Shown here: positions 1-11,900 of the stretch, one piece after another
Position numbering within the stretch: the stretch's first letter is position 1
How the letters are laid out: each line of letters starts with the position of its first letter
From: Hyalella azteca
Lineage: Eukaryota; Arthropoda; Malacostraca; Amphipoda; Hyalellidae
Length of the DNA stretch: 64,000 nt
Direction of reading: 5' to 3'
Assembly: GCF_000764305.2 (NCBI RefSeq)
Contig: NW_025932756.1
Coordinates: 124,001-188,000, forward strand
Program-made: the position numbers and the translations under genes
Notes under the pieces: generated by a model
Seen by the model: only the letters and a program-made list of their open reading frames with translations
Databases searched by the model: none
What the model was told of the DNA's origin: nothing

Positions 1-2
1 CC

Positions 3-170
3 CACATTGAGCCCCAGCTCTCTACGTGCCTCAAGCCATCTTATACTGCCACAGCGGCCCCAAGCAACCCCACAAGAGCCCCAGCTTCCCAAGTTCCTGC
101 CCAACCAAGCATGTCAGTTGGTGCTGCCTCGACAGCCCCAAGCGACTCGGCGTTGAGGCCTTCACTCTGA
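3..170 (+). CDS. Possible 3' end of an unrecognised gene (C-terminal fragment)
   Basis: The first 170 bases are clearly richer in GC than what follows and are open in frame 3 from the window edge to a TGA at 168-170, giving 55 residues rich in Ala, Pro and Ser. That composition suits a disordered C-terminal tail. Frame 1 is also open, to a TGA at 154-156, and gives a Pro/Gln/Leu-rich peptide, so the frame is uncertain. No domain or motif is recognisable. If real, the rest of the gene lies to the left of the window. It could equally be low-complexity non-coding sequence. Confidence 0.25.
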   Translation, partial: HIEPQLSTCLKPSYTATAAPSNPTRAPASQVPAQPSMSVGAASTAPSDSALRPSL

Positions 171-1849
171 AGGCCAATTGAAGGTTCAGGTAACATGCAC
201 CACTACGAAAAAACTTTCTACTTCAAACGGCAAAGAAAATTTGTCCTTCACTGAACAGCTTCTACTTTAATTCTATTACATGTGAACATCTGGGATTAAA
301 GTCTATCTGTGCAGGCTTTACTTAAATACTTAAAGTTTCAAAAGTTCTATGGTGCTTGTTCATTCTTAACTGGTCATAATTTAAATTAAATTAACCTTTT
401 CAAAGTTGAAGCGAAATTTAGATCGATATGCCATAAAATCTGATTGAATTTCGTGGATAGTATATTCCTCGGTCAGCAAAATGGCGGTTGCCTTATGGCG
501 TATATATGTTCGTCGATCAAAAATAGAGAATTTCAAAGAATGTGATTTCACCTTCAGCTGTACAAACATTGTTCGGCAGTGTACGATGCTGATAGAGCAA
601 ACTGTACGGTGCCACACACGAGAAGGCTAAATGAAGAAATTTTGATGTCTAGATTAGCAGCTTTTGAAACGTACTTTTTATCTATAATGCACTTACTTCA
701 ACGAGCATAACTTCGTCTACGATAAGTCGATAATACAAAAGTTGAGCCTAAGTACAAAGCGAGTTTAGCCTACCACCAAGTGCTTTCACATACATTCACT
801 GCAAGAACCTAGAGATTTATACTTTATGCTGGAATTCATCTGAATTTACAGTCTGAAATTCCGCCAAGAGTCTGTTTTAAAGACAGCTGTCCCCACAAAA
901 CCTTCAGACACAACACAAGTCGTGATGTAAGGTACCAATCAACTGTCTATTGTTTCCTCTCAATTTCATGGCATGAATATCTCCGAGACCTCGAGTTCAG
1001 GGCAACTTGTCAAATATCTTGCTATTATTGTGGATATTTATTTAGAATTGTAAACTCTCTAGTTGGAATCCTTATATCTATTTTCGATGGCCTCTGTTAA
1101 TCATGATCAAAGTTGTAAATAAATGTTTTATCTAAAACGAATATTATGTAAGAATCATGAGTAAGCTTGTCGCCTTTCGGGTGTACACAAAAAACAGTGA
1201 CCTGAATATTGATAGACGATCTTGAATGCGATTGACATTGCGAGTCAACATCACCAGTGTTGATTTCAAAATGAATTCAGGATTTTTAGAAACTTTAAAT
1301 AGCAGGACCGTTAAGGTAGATGAAGCATATGTAAAACCAACGCCAGAGTCTCGGCAACGAGAGCTGACAGTCCCGGCAAGACAGAGACCATCCGATTATG
1401 CAGACTGTCGAGTTTCAGCTAGAAGCGTAAGAGATTGTAAGTTGATTTATTGCGGTTTTTCCAAATTAAGTTCAGTCACTAGCTATTTAGGAGTCAGTAA
1501 GAGAAAATAAATGGACTAACTTAGAAAACTGAATGCCGACCAAGCAGAAAAAATTTATTAGATTAGTATTTAATAGTCATCAAAAATTAAAACAGCGCCA
1601 GAAGTCAGGAAACTATAATTCTATTTATATTGACTAACTAAATTCACCTAAGTATTTCAACGAGGCGTTGTTCATGGTAAATGCAAGACCCAGCAGTTGA
1701 GGTGGTGGACACTCGGCTCGCAGGTCTCTGGTCGCATGGACCGGTTCGGCTGCTCCTCTACATGCTTTTTAGTCTTGACCGCTGCACTGTTTACTGACAA
1801 AAAACTCCAGTGAAAGATGTCGGGATTAGAAGATCCTGCCAGATTGTTG
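171..1849. other. No gene recognised
   Basis: AT-rich sequence with scattered stops. One stretch, about 1297-1430, has coding-like base use, a preceding AG and a following GTAAG, but matches nothing I know and has no partner exon nearby. Nothing else is supported. Confidence 0.4.
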
Positions 1850-2024
1850 TATATTCGGGAACGATAATATATTCGGGAACGATATATTCAATATTCGGTA
1901 ACGATATATTCAATATTCATGAATGATATATTCAATATTCGGGAACGATATATTCAATATTCGGGAACGATATATTCAATATTCGGAAACGATATATTCA
2001 ATATTCGGGAACGATATATTCAAT
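1850..2024. repeat. 22-bp minisatellite, about 8 copies
   Basis: Tandem copies of GATATATTCAATATTCGGGA plus AC, with small variants. Because 22 is not a multiple of 3, three copies are open as 22 codons; the open frame across the array follows from this and is not evidence of a protein. Confidence 0.9.
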
Positions 2025-5000
2025 AAATGGTGCATCTGTTCTTCATTCCTTAAATATGTTAGAACTTATCCTTCGTATGATTTTGTTGGAATAATGGTCG
2101 CCCGCGTTTATTATTTGAAGAGTTTAAAATTTAATGCTGCACCTAATCACGGTAATCTCAAACATATTGTGTGCTTCAGGTGCAAATATGTTTTAATTGT
2201 GTTGCAGTTAAGCTGCAAAGCAAGTAGAGATTCTAATAGCGCGTTTGGGAGTGATAGAGCGACAGACCCTGTCACCTCAAAGTTGTACATCGGGCGCTGC
2301 TGAGGCTAAGGTTTCAACTCTTTCTCTTCTTCGCTCCTATCGCTCCGCAGGCGCTAGCCAATAGGAGCGCAGGTAGCCCGGCCGCACTCCCTCCTCTGCC
2401 AGCCACTGGCTCTTTGTCGTCTGATATTACTAAAGTTGTCTTATATACAAAAGACCGGCATTTAATAAATACTGGAATAGAAAAGATTTATTTAATAATT
2501 ATTTTTGACAGTTAGTGAAATGTGTCAAGGCACTGCACCCACACAGAAAGCAGCAAAAAATGTTTTCTTTGCCTACGACTCGCTGTTGCTATGCGCCGCT
2601 GGCAACCTTCAGCTCGCCGCTCCCATGTGCAGCAGCTCTCTGGATTATTTGCTTCTTTGCAAACAGGCAGGTTCTTTGTGAGCCTTGCACTAGGAAACCT
2701 GATATTTCCCCAATGAAAAAGATGCAGAATATTTCATATAATAAAATAACAAAGCTCCCGGAATAAATGCAATCTTTCGACAATATTATGTCCTTGTCCT
2801 TTCACTGAACTTTTTGTTATCTAAATTGACTCGTGCATTGCAGGGAGTGCCGCACAAACTGCATCGCTTCTCGCTTTGCCTCTTTACTGCATTCGTACCT
2901 CATAACCCCTGGGCAGTTCTATCACTGAAATATTCATTCCGGTAAAAATAATAAATCTGTTTACTTTTCCACTCTCAGGTCAAGATGGCTGTTCTACAGA
3001 ACAAAAAATCTGCAGCAAAACTTGGCAATTTGGAATTCAAATTCTATTCAAGGTTCAAGTCCAGTTCTTAAGTAACTTTCCACTCAGACGTTCCCAGGTT
3101 CAACCGTCCACTTCCACATTATTTGATACACTTCCACTTCGAGTCCACTTCCACATACAACTCGAAATTTTGAGATTTGCGAATGGAGGGCCGTCGTCCA
3201 ATTATAGTAATAATAAAAAAATCAAACTATTAATTCTGTTATCTAATTATTGGTATGTTTTGGCTGCAAAAACTTTGTAGCTCAATGAAATTTGAGGTGT
3301 TGAGGAGGGACTCAATTTAATTATATTTCATTCACCTCTCATATCGTAACTATTCAAACAGAAGAGATCACTAGAGGTATTTTTTCCAATTAACTGCATA
3401 ATTACGCGCGAAAGTGTCAACCCTTGCCTGACAAGTGACCACTCATGACGTATGATAAATAATCCGCCCAATACAGCGTTACCCGTACCCGTGTTTGTGA
3501 TCGGGGCTACGTTGTCATACTTCTTTTACTCTCCTATAGAACCTATACCATCTGTCAATCGTGGAGGCATTCTGGAATTGAGAAAAACATTTATGAATTA
3601 GCATTTCTCCTGATTGCAAACACGAATTTTTTTCCTAGAAAATATTTATATACCTTTAAGTCAATAGTTATCAACAGAGGGTAAATTTGTAGGGAGGAAT
3701 GTTAGGCTGAACGTTTTACTCCCTCCTTGTAAATCAACGATGATAACAATCAAGACATAAGTAACACGCTTTTTATGGCGTCTTCAATTACGTTAACAAG
3801 GTGAACAAGTTCGTGTACCAGTGCTATGAGTGATGCCCTGATATATTATTATTGCATTACGTTACAGTTTGATGGCTGTTTTTCATATTTTTGTATTGCA
3901 TTATACACGATATTTAATATTTTGAGCCGAGTGACCCTGAATGACAAGTCCCGCATGAACCACATGCGAGCAAATTTTGTAAGATTATAAACGTAAAAAA
4001 ATATTTATAATAAAATTTTCACACTCATTGGTTCGGCCACTCAAAATTGCCTTTTTACTTACTTTTTTATGTCCGATGTTTCATGTCCGTCTATCGATGT
4101 ATTTGTCTAAAAGAGAAAACAAACGTTGAGCCTAAGCACACAGCGAGTTTAGCCTACCTGTATATTGTATGGGGTCGTAGGTAGCTGCATGTGGGCAGAA
4201 TCTTGTCGAAGTTGACAAATTTTGAGAGAGTCGAAGCGGCCACTGTTTCGACGACGACCACACCACATCAACATCTCATAGAACGGCACTAAACAATAAC
4301 CAATGCATCGAAAGAAGCATGAACGAACAACTCAAAATAAACAAGGTAGAACACATCCAAACAAACTAGGAACGACACATCAACTCGACGAGCAGAAGAT
4401 GCAGGAGATGCTCAGCTAAAGCACTCCAGTGTCTTGAGAAATTAGTCTGTTGGTGGGAAGTTCAATAATTATCGTAAATCCTGAATTCACGTTTGTGATC
4501 GACGGGATTAACTGAGCAACGATGGTCATTATTTATGCACACTTTTCAACTACTATATTTTGAATGCCTTGCAAGAGCTACTATTTAGATAAATTTTCTT
4601 CTTTTTTTTCAGCCTGAGTCCAATAGCATCATGGACGCTAAGTTCATCAACGGGAAAAAAAGTTACGGTCTTCGTGAAATTTATTCCTGTGAACGCCTCG
4701 TCGCAGGTAAATCCCTGTATTTGAAATAAGACATGTTCAAGGCCTAGAGAATATTTTGATTTCATGTTTAGCTACGAACAGTGAAAGTAAATTTAACTTC
4801 ATCGAGAAATATATATGTATTCCTATAGTACTTAATTTGTTCGTTATCGCTCATAAATTGAACAAATATTTAGTTTATTGCAAATGTCTCGTTCTCCCTT
4901 CAAAGATTTTCCACTTGATTTGTTAACAATGACGAAGCATCTTATCACCAAGCCATATGCAAATTTTAGAGCAGTACATTTGAACAGCCTTCGCCTCCTT

Positions 5001-7494
5001 AATTTTATCATCTAACATTTTAACAGATCCATTAGGCACGTCAGGAACCCGTTCTAAAAGCCTTGTACCATGCATTTGGTTAACACATTTAAGGTATGAG
5101 GAATTAAAGGAATTAAATTCTCCATGATACCATGAATGCTGACGTCACAAGTCCTCTAGCCCCGGCGCCGGGCGGCAATAATGAGCCAAGGTACAAGTTT
5201 TTTTACCTACTCCTGCAGACCACAATTCAGATAAGCGTCTATCCGATAACTACACACCAATTCTGTTTTGTAGCTACTCAGTTTCTCTCCGAGGTAGAAT
5301 CTACCCTTAAATTGTTCGAGATTGAGACGATACACTCCCACTAACCTTGCCTTTATGTTGAGCAGGCAAATTGAGGGCATCTATATAGTGTAAGTAAACA
5401 ATTTAATTTGAAGCAATTATACGCTTTGTTTCGAATTGAGCCGAACCTATATGCCAGTTTCCTGGGTGAAGTGTATTTTTTATTGTGATCGTTAAATGTT
5501 ATGTTTTCTTCAAATATTTTACGGTGCAAAGAGAAAAAAATTCTTCAGATTATTTGCTATTTATGTGCACGGTGATAGAATTGATGAAGCTACAGGCGCT
5601 GCTGTCCCAGACAGGCGAGCGTGTGTTGAATACCATGTGCCAGAGAGGGTGAAATACCCCCGGCGCGATAGGGGAACTCCGGTGCTTGGTAAATGATGGT
5701 AATATTATAACGAGTAGATCAAGGTCTGGCGGCTTGAATGTTATGTTTACCATCATTGCAGTTCGTATACCATTCAAAGTCTCCTCAGTTTTTTTGTGCA
5801 TAACGTCTAGCTATTCAATGCGCAAATGCTTTTCATTGGCATGAAATGCATGGCAATACTCTTTTTTTTTGGATTTCAAATATTTCATTTCTTATTAATT
5901 GGTAGTCTTAATAGATTAATGTCACAAACTAATTCCATACGATTCGAAATGAAGTTTAGCGGGCACAATACAAGTATCATTAAAGAGTTTCCATACTTAA
6001 CCAAGATAAAAATTTAAACACGATATGCCTTATTAAGCGTGGCTTATGATAGTGAGCCCAAATTGAGGAAGCATGCCTGACTTACGACGTTCTGGGGGAG
6101 CGAACTTCTGCGGAAACGAACTGTCGTATTGTCTACTTCCTGTCAGTGCTTGGTGCTAGAGCTGCGATGAAGGTACTGTAGTGTAGCTCGAGCTACAATA
6201 GAGGTACATGTCCTGTAGCTCGAGCTACAATAGAGGCAAGACAGAATTAATTAACTGTGATTCTACCAGAGAATCACAACTGTACGTCATGAGAGAGTTA
6301 GTTCAGATACATTGCTAAAGAAACTCGCCTTTAACGACTATTGCAAATGTTCACGTCATTACATTGATAGGGCAAATTATTTCCATTTACGCTACTGTTG
6401 AATAACCTATTTTCAACGCATCAGCGTCCGTTGTGACCGCAGCTCAATCAGGTCAGGGACATGGCTTGATAATTAAATGAGTACAATAGTTAAATAATGA
6501 GCGTGACACTTCGTACCCTGTACGCAGTGTATTGATCTGCTGCCTTGTAGTACAGGCCGGAGTGCTGCCTAGCAACGGTGGCCGCAAGCTAGGCCGCTTC
6601 TTCCGGTTAGGTTGAGATACCCGAGCAAAAGATCGATGAAACATCGATATTTCGATATGAATAAGGCAGACTGTGTGTAATGAAACAGTTGTAATTGCTT
6701 AGTTATTCGAATAAAATGAAGATTAAATCCTGCAATAGTGTGAAATATTTCAAAGTGTTTAAACTGATCCCCGAGCCAAATTTGTAAGCTTGTAAGGTAG
6801 CCATATATGCTGCTATGCGCTGTCGATGTTGGACAGACGCTTCGTCAATGTCAGCGACGGAGAGACAGGCGCGCTGGCGGTTAATGAATCGGATTTAGTT
6901 AGCCCCATTTCCCATCCCCCATAACACATTACGAAAAATGGGATATGGGGAAAGTAAACGGTCGAAATGATTTATTTTACATCTAAAAGATTATTTGAAA
7001 CAAATGCTGTTTCTAACCAGACTTGCTGCACAATAACGACCGAGATCGAAGCGTTTATTGTTTTACGTAGCTTCTTGGCTCGGCAGCTCATTTCTCGAAC
7101 TACTCGTTTCCATTAAAATTTTTGGAAATAAACATATTTTATTTCATATTCCCTTTTCCTTTGGTGAAGGGTTTGAACAAACTCTTATTTATGACGTATT
7201 GTTTCCGTGAATATACGTTACTAAATGCAAAATGTCAGTACCTAACTACCAAGCAAGATTACATTAATTTCGTTGCTAGCAGCAGCGCTGTGCCGGTCCC
7301 AATATAAACTCTACATGGTACAAAAAGAAATAATCTCAAAGAAGAACCCACAGATTTCTGACATTACCGAGCAATGTCACTTCAAGAGCATAACTCCAGC
7401 GAGCTGACATGACTTTAGCCTGACCTTCTCATCACTGCCACCAGCAGGGGCGTGTCTTGCTGCCGTCCGGACACTTTGCTGTGTAACTTGCAGG
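2025..7494. other. No gene recognised; scattered GC-richer islands
   Basis: Mostly AT-rich. About 2270-2420 is GC-richer and contains a CCAAT-type sequence (GCCAAT near 2358), which could be a promoter, but no downstream exon is recognised. About 5575-5692 is another GC-richer island open in two frames, without a match to any family. At 6182-6197 and again near 6214-6229 lies the 16-bp palindrome TGTAGCTCGAGCTACA, the same unit that forms the array at 8438-8640. Confidence 0.4.
6172..6237. repeat. Two isolated copies of the 32-bp palindromic repeat
   Basis: Two units carrying TGTAGCTCGAGCTACA followed by ATAGAGG, separated by a TACATG segment. They match the six-copy array that begins 2.2 kb downstream, so the array is a dispersed family and not a single local expansion. 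Confidence 0.85.
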
Positions 7495-8092
7495 GATTTA
7501 TGCTGGCAATAGTGAACTAACTACACTTTACGGAACTCAAGGAACATGCAGAGTTTGCTACAGGCAGTAGTGAAGTAACAACACTTTACGGCATTCAAGA
7601 AACCTGCAGAGTTGGCTTTGGGCAGTAGTGAAGTAACAACACTTTACGGCATTTAAGAAACCTGCAGAGTTGGCTACAGGTAGTAGTGAAGTAACAACAC
7701 TTTACGGCATTAAAGAAACATGCAGAGTTTGCTCGGGGCAGTAGTGAAGTAACAACACTTTACGTCATTCTAGAAACATGCAGAGTTTGCTTTTGGCAGT
7801 AGTGAAGTAACAACACTTTACGGCATTTTAGAAATCTGCAGAGTTTGCTTTTGGCAGTAGTGAAGTAACAACACTTTACGGCATTTTAGAAATCTGCAGA
7901 GTTTGTTCTGGGCAGTAGTGAAGTAACAACACTTTACGGCATTTTAGAAATCTGCAGAGTTTGCTCTGCGCAGTAGTGAAGTAACGACACTTTACGGCAT
8001 TTAAGAAACATGCAGAGTTTACTATAGGCAGAAGTGAACTATCCACACTTTACGGCACTCAAGAAACCTGTAGAGTTTGCTCTGGACAGGAA
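7495..8092. repeat. 58-bp minisatellite, about 10 copies
   Basis: Units containing GCAGTAGTGAAGTAACAACA, CTTTACGGCATT and TGCAGAGTTTGCT recur with nearly constant 58-bp spacing (unit starts near 7506, 7564, 7623, 7681, 7739, 7797, 7855, 7913, 7971 and 8029). The centre copies are almost identical and the outer ones more diverged. Degenerate relatives with GGCAG or ACAGTA cores and roughly 60-bp spacing can be traced to about 8430. Confidence 0.92.
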
Positions 8093-8437
8093 AAATTTTT
8101 CTGTATTTTGCATCTCTGCTGAACTTTCATAAATTAGCGGTAGTTGAACAGACATGTTTTCTGCACATAAAATAAAACTTTAAAAATTTACGGCAGTTCA
8201 TGAACACATTTGGTCCCGTAACATGAAACTTTCACAAGTGTTCGGCAGAGCAGAAGCCTGCATTGTTAGGTAAAATAAAACTTTCAAACGTGTACTACTG
8301 CAGTATATGAAACTTATTTCCCGGTTAACTCAAAATTGTTATAAGTTTGCGGCAGTGTATTAACTTGCTTTCTCAGGCAATATAAGCTTTAAAGTGTGTT
8401 TGACAGTACAAGAACCTGCTATCTCAGGCGACACAAT

Positions 8438-8640
8438 ACAATAGAGGTACATGTACTGTAGCTAGAGCTACAATAGAGGCACATGTACTGTAGCTAGAGC
8501 TACAATAGAGGTACATGTACTGTAGCTAGAGCTACAATAGAGGTACATGTACTGTAGCTCGAGCTACAATAGTGGTACATATACTGTAGCTCGAGCTACA
8601 CGATAGAGGCACATGTACTGTAGCTCGAGCTACAATAGAA
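8438..8640. repeat. 32-bp palindromic minisatellite, 6 copies
   Basis: Six tandem units, each with TACATGTA (itself palindromic) and TGTAGCT(A/C)GAGCTACA, joined by ATAGAGG. The units with C at the variable position are perfect 16-bp palindromes. Every unit could extrude as a small hairpin. Confidence 0.92.
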
Positions 8641-8770
8641 AAAAGTATTCGGCACTCCTTGAACCTGCTTCCTACAGCTGACAGAATCCTTTCATAGTCA
8701 ACGGAGCTGGACAAACCAGCAACTGCACAGACCGCGGCGTCCAAAGTCCAAGGAGCGTTGGACGGACCTC

Positions 8771-8942
8771 ACTCCACTGGCGTGTTTGTTGCAAGTGTGC
8801 ATCACTTCACTGACGTGTTTGTTGCAAGTGTGCATCACTTCACTGGCGTGTTTGTTGCACGTGTGCATCGCTTCACTGGCGTGTTTGTTGCAAGTGTGCA
8901 TCGCTTCACTGGCGTGTTTGTTGCAAATGTGCACCGCTCCGC
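8771..8942. repeat. 33-bp minisatellite, 5 copies
   Basis: Five units of CACTGGCGTGTTTGTTGCAA followed by GTGTGCATCGCTT, with a few substitutions. Since 33 is a multiple of 3, several frames on both strands stay open across the array and encode 11-residue repeats. I read these as by-products of the repeat length, with no start context, splice sites or family match. Confidence 0.9.
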
Positions 8943-11900
8943 TAACATTCGTTGCTTGTAAGCAATTTTGAGTTTTATTCGTCGCTTCTCAGCCACTATG
9001 CAAGAAGAAATTTTTTTTATAATTGTGTTCGCTGAAACAAAAGCTATTTCAGTTTTCCTTCATCTTTTCATATCGGATTCTTCACGATGCAACATTAACT
9101 CAGCCCACTTAGATATTCTTATGTCAAAACGTGCAGATTAATGAATCTAAATCTTTTTTTTTAACGTCACCTCAGCATGTGAAACATAATTAATTCTATC
9201 CTGTTCTTATATTCAGATACACCACACATGCATGCTCGTACAAATTTACATACGCAAATTTTTATACATATTCAGATATTTGCTGCGATTTCCATAAGTA
9301 GTTCCTTTTTATCCTACACGTACATGTTGGTTAATGCATGGTATATTATATACCTTTCGTTTCTAGGGCACAAATAACTTTGCGTTAGACTATGGTTGTG
9401 TAGACTATACGTTCAGGGTAGGTATATTGAGATCTCAAAGGGATTCGTCGCAATGACTATAAATAATGAATATGGTATGTGTAAAAAAATATATAAATAA
9501 TAAATACTTTATCACCCAACAACTTACATAGTCATTTTCTCACACACGTAGGTGTAAGAAAATAATTTTAGATCGTCTGCAAAATCAAAATGTACGGTTG
9601 GCTGAAACAAAATGCTTTGGCTGAAAAAAAAAACAGCGTTGGCTAGAACAAAATGTCCTTGACTGTCTGATGGAGCTCTATTGTTGGCACCAATGTAGGT
9701 GTCTACGAACGGAATAAGCCGTTATCTTGTTTTTGATTAGTGAGTAAACCAGCTTCAGATTTTCCATACGTGTGACGTTGAGGACTTATATAGCATTTTT
9801 ATATTTTTTATATTTCCAAGGAAGGCAGCGAATATTTAATTCGATTGTATCTATAGGTACAAATATAGTGATCGTGAATAAGCTTCTGAAGTCATGCGTC
9901 TGAATTTGGAATCAATGACCAACGCTTCACATGAAAAAACAACTTCACAAGTTATGATGAACCATGACACTCTATGTAAACGCTAGCACACATGTCCGTC
10001 CAGTTCATTGGTGAAAATAGCTATGCTCTATACTCTATAGACTTTACGATAAAGAAATATTGCGCACGACATTTCTTCCATGAATCATGTGATCATGCAT
10101 AGGTGTTTAAAGTTTGTTTAATAGTATTTTTGACGAACGAAATCCTTCCACGTATAATGTCAAGGAATATATTTGAAATATATCACTCAAACAATCATCT
10201 TTTCATATAGAACGATAAATTGGGAAGGTTAACTTCTGAGGCTGAATTTGAAGGAGCATGTAAAAACTTAGCACCTGCTTCAGCTCGGAATTCATATCAA
10301 GCCTCGTACGTCACATGAATTACAGTCATACAAAACATTCATACACCGAATTACCATCTTCATTTGAGCAATTTAACGCTCACGTGTAACCGAATGACAT
10401 CAGGCACATGAGTAAAAGATCGGGGCCAGTGGAGACGAATCTTTCTAGCCCTTAATTATGACAGCTATTTTTATATGGTATATAAAACATGTCTCAATTT
10501 TCTAAACGATTATTTCACTGCGATCAATCGAGAAAGACGACGAGACATTCACTTCACCAAACAGCGTATTTTGGTGTTGCGCATGATCAGCACGTTTGAT
10601 ATTTTAATGGTTTTTAATTGAAATTTATTTTATTATTTTTTGCTTATGATAAAGAGCCCGGACCAAGCATTGAGGAAATATAGTTTTACCATCTTCAAAG
10701 TTTTTGCTATAATAGCTTAACTCTTTTTTTATGTGTGATGAATGTGAAAACTGAGGTATTGAGGTCACTGACTTGGGAACACTTGTGGATGTGTCACTCG
10801 GTAAGCATGATGATGCCTTCCGTGATTCATATGAATGAACACTTGTATTCCAAAATCGAGTCTACATTTCCTGGTAACATGCAAAACCATTTCTCAGAAC
10901 TTAGTTTTGGACAAATGTTACTTTAATTTTGTCCTTGTTCAACAGGAATTTGAATTCAAGGGAAGCGCTAAGAAAATTATTCATATTCTCATCGAAAAAG
11001 TCTCGGAGAAAAGCTCCAATATAAATTTAAAAATATAGAGAATAATACTTGGCGATTCCTTTGCTTCAAATTATACTTGGTAAACTTTGAATTTTAGAAG
11101 ACTAATGATATAGCTACATATTTATTTATTTGTTTGTTTCAGTTTTACCTAAGTTATGTCAAATTCACCCATGAATATCTTCAAATGAGAACGAATGCAA
11201 TATTGCATATTTGTTCATGGTAAGCAATGTTATTTCATGCTAGGCATGACAATCTTCCAACTTTCCTTGTTGAATGTAGATTAGAATTGATTTTACTCAA
11301 GTCCCGTGTAAAGAAATTCTCTGAATGAAGGCTATCAATCCTTGGCAAAATATTTAGAGCTAGAAACACTTAAAGATCTAAAAACTCTATCGCCATTGAA
11401 CCCAATTACTGTTTACTTAAATAATTTCATCCAGCTAAAGAGTAAAGAGGAGTTCACGAACGTCGCATTGTTTAGCTGGCATCCCTGCTGAATATACCGC
11501 GTACGCGACATCGACTCGACCCGTCTTGTGTACATAATTTACGGATACGTACCATCTTGCCACTGTCACCGTATAGCATTAAATTATTCCTCCACTTTTG
11601 AAGCTCGTGATATGCTGGCCAATTTGCCTATTCAAACTCGAGCATATATAAACGCATGATGCAAAGATCACATCAAATATTTGAGACAATTTTTAGCTGG
11701 AAATTTCCAGCTTGAGAAGAAACTGATAAGATCGAATATTTCAAATTATTCTCCGAAGATAAGAAAAATCAATTACCTTATTCCGTTATTCGCTGCCATG
11801 CACACTACCCAGTGAGAACACATTCAAGTAACCATGCATGAAGCATAGATGCGTGAGATTATAAACATACAATGCTTGTTTTTAGAGTAAGTAGCGTTTT

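Noticed and set aside
1226..1510. 94-residue open frame with coding-like middle
   Set aside because: A stretch at about 1297-1430 looks exon-like with possible splice sites, but nothing is recognisable and no adjoining exon was found, so it is not called.
1923..2303. 126-residue open frame with a Tyr/Ile-rich repeated start
   Set aside because: Its first third is the 22-bp minisatellite and the rest has no family resemblance or coding bias.
5496..5696. GC-richer open frame of 66 residues
   Set aside because: Two frames and the opposite strand are open over the same island; no motif or family match decides between them.
7495..8942. Regularly spaced repeats resembling a CRISPR array
   Set aside because: The units are contiguous tandem repeats without unique spacers, and the genome is eukaryotic.
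8758..8971. Open frames on both strands with 11-residue repeats
   Set aside because: They are produced by a 33-bp tandem array, which is open in several frames at once; no start context, splice sites or homologue.
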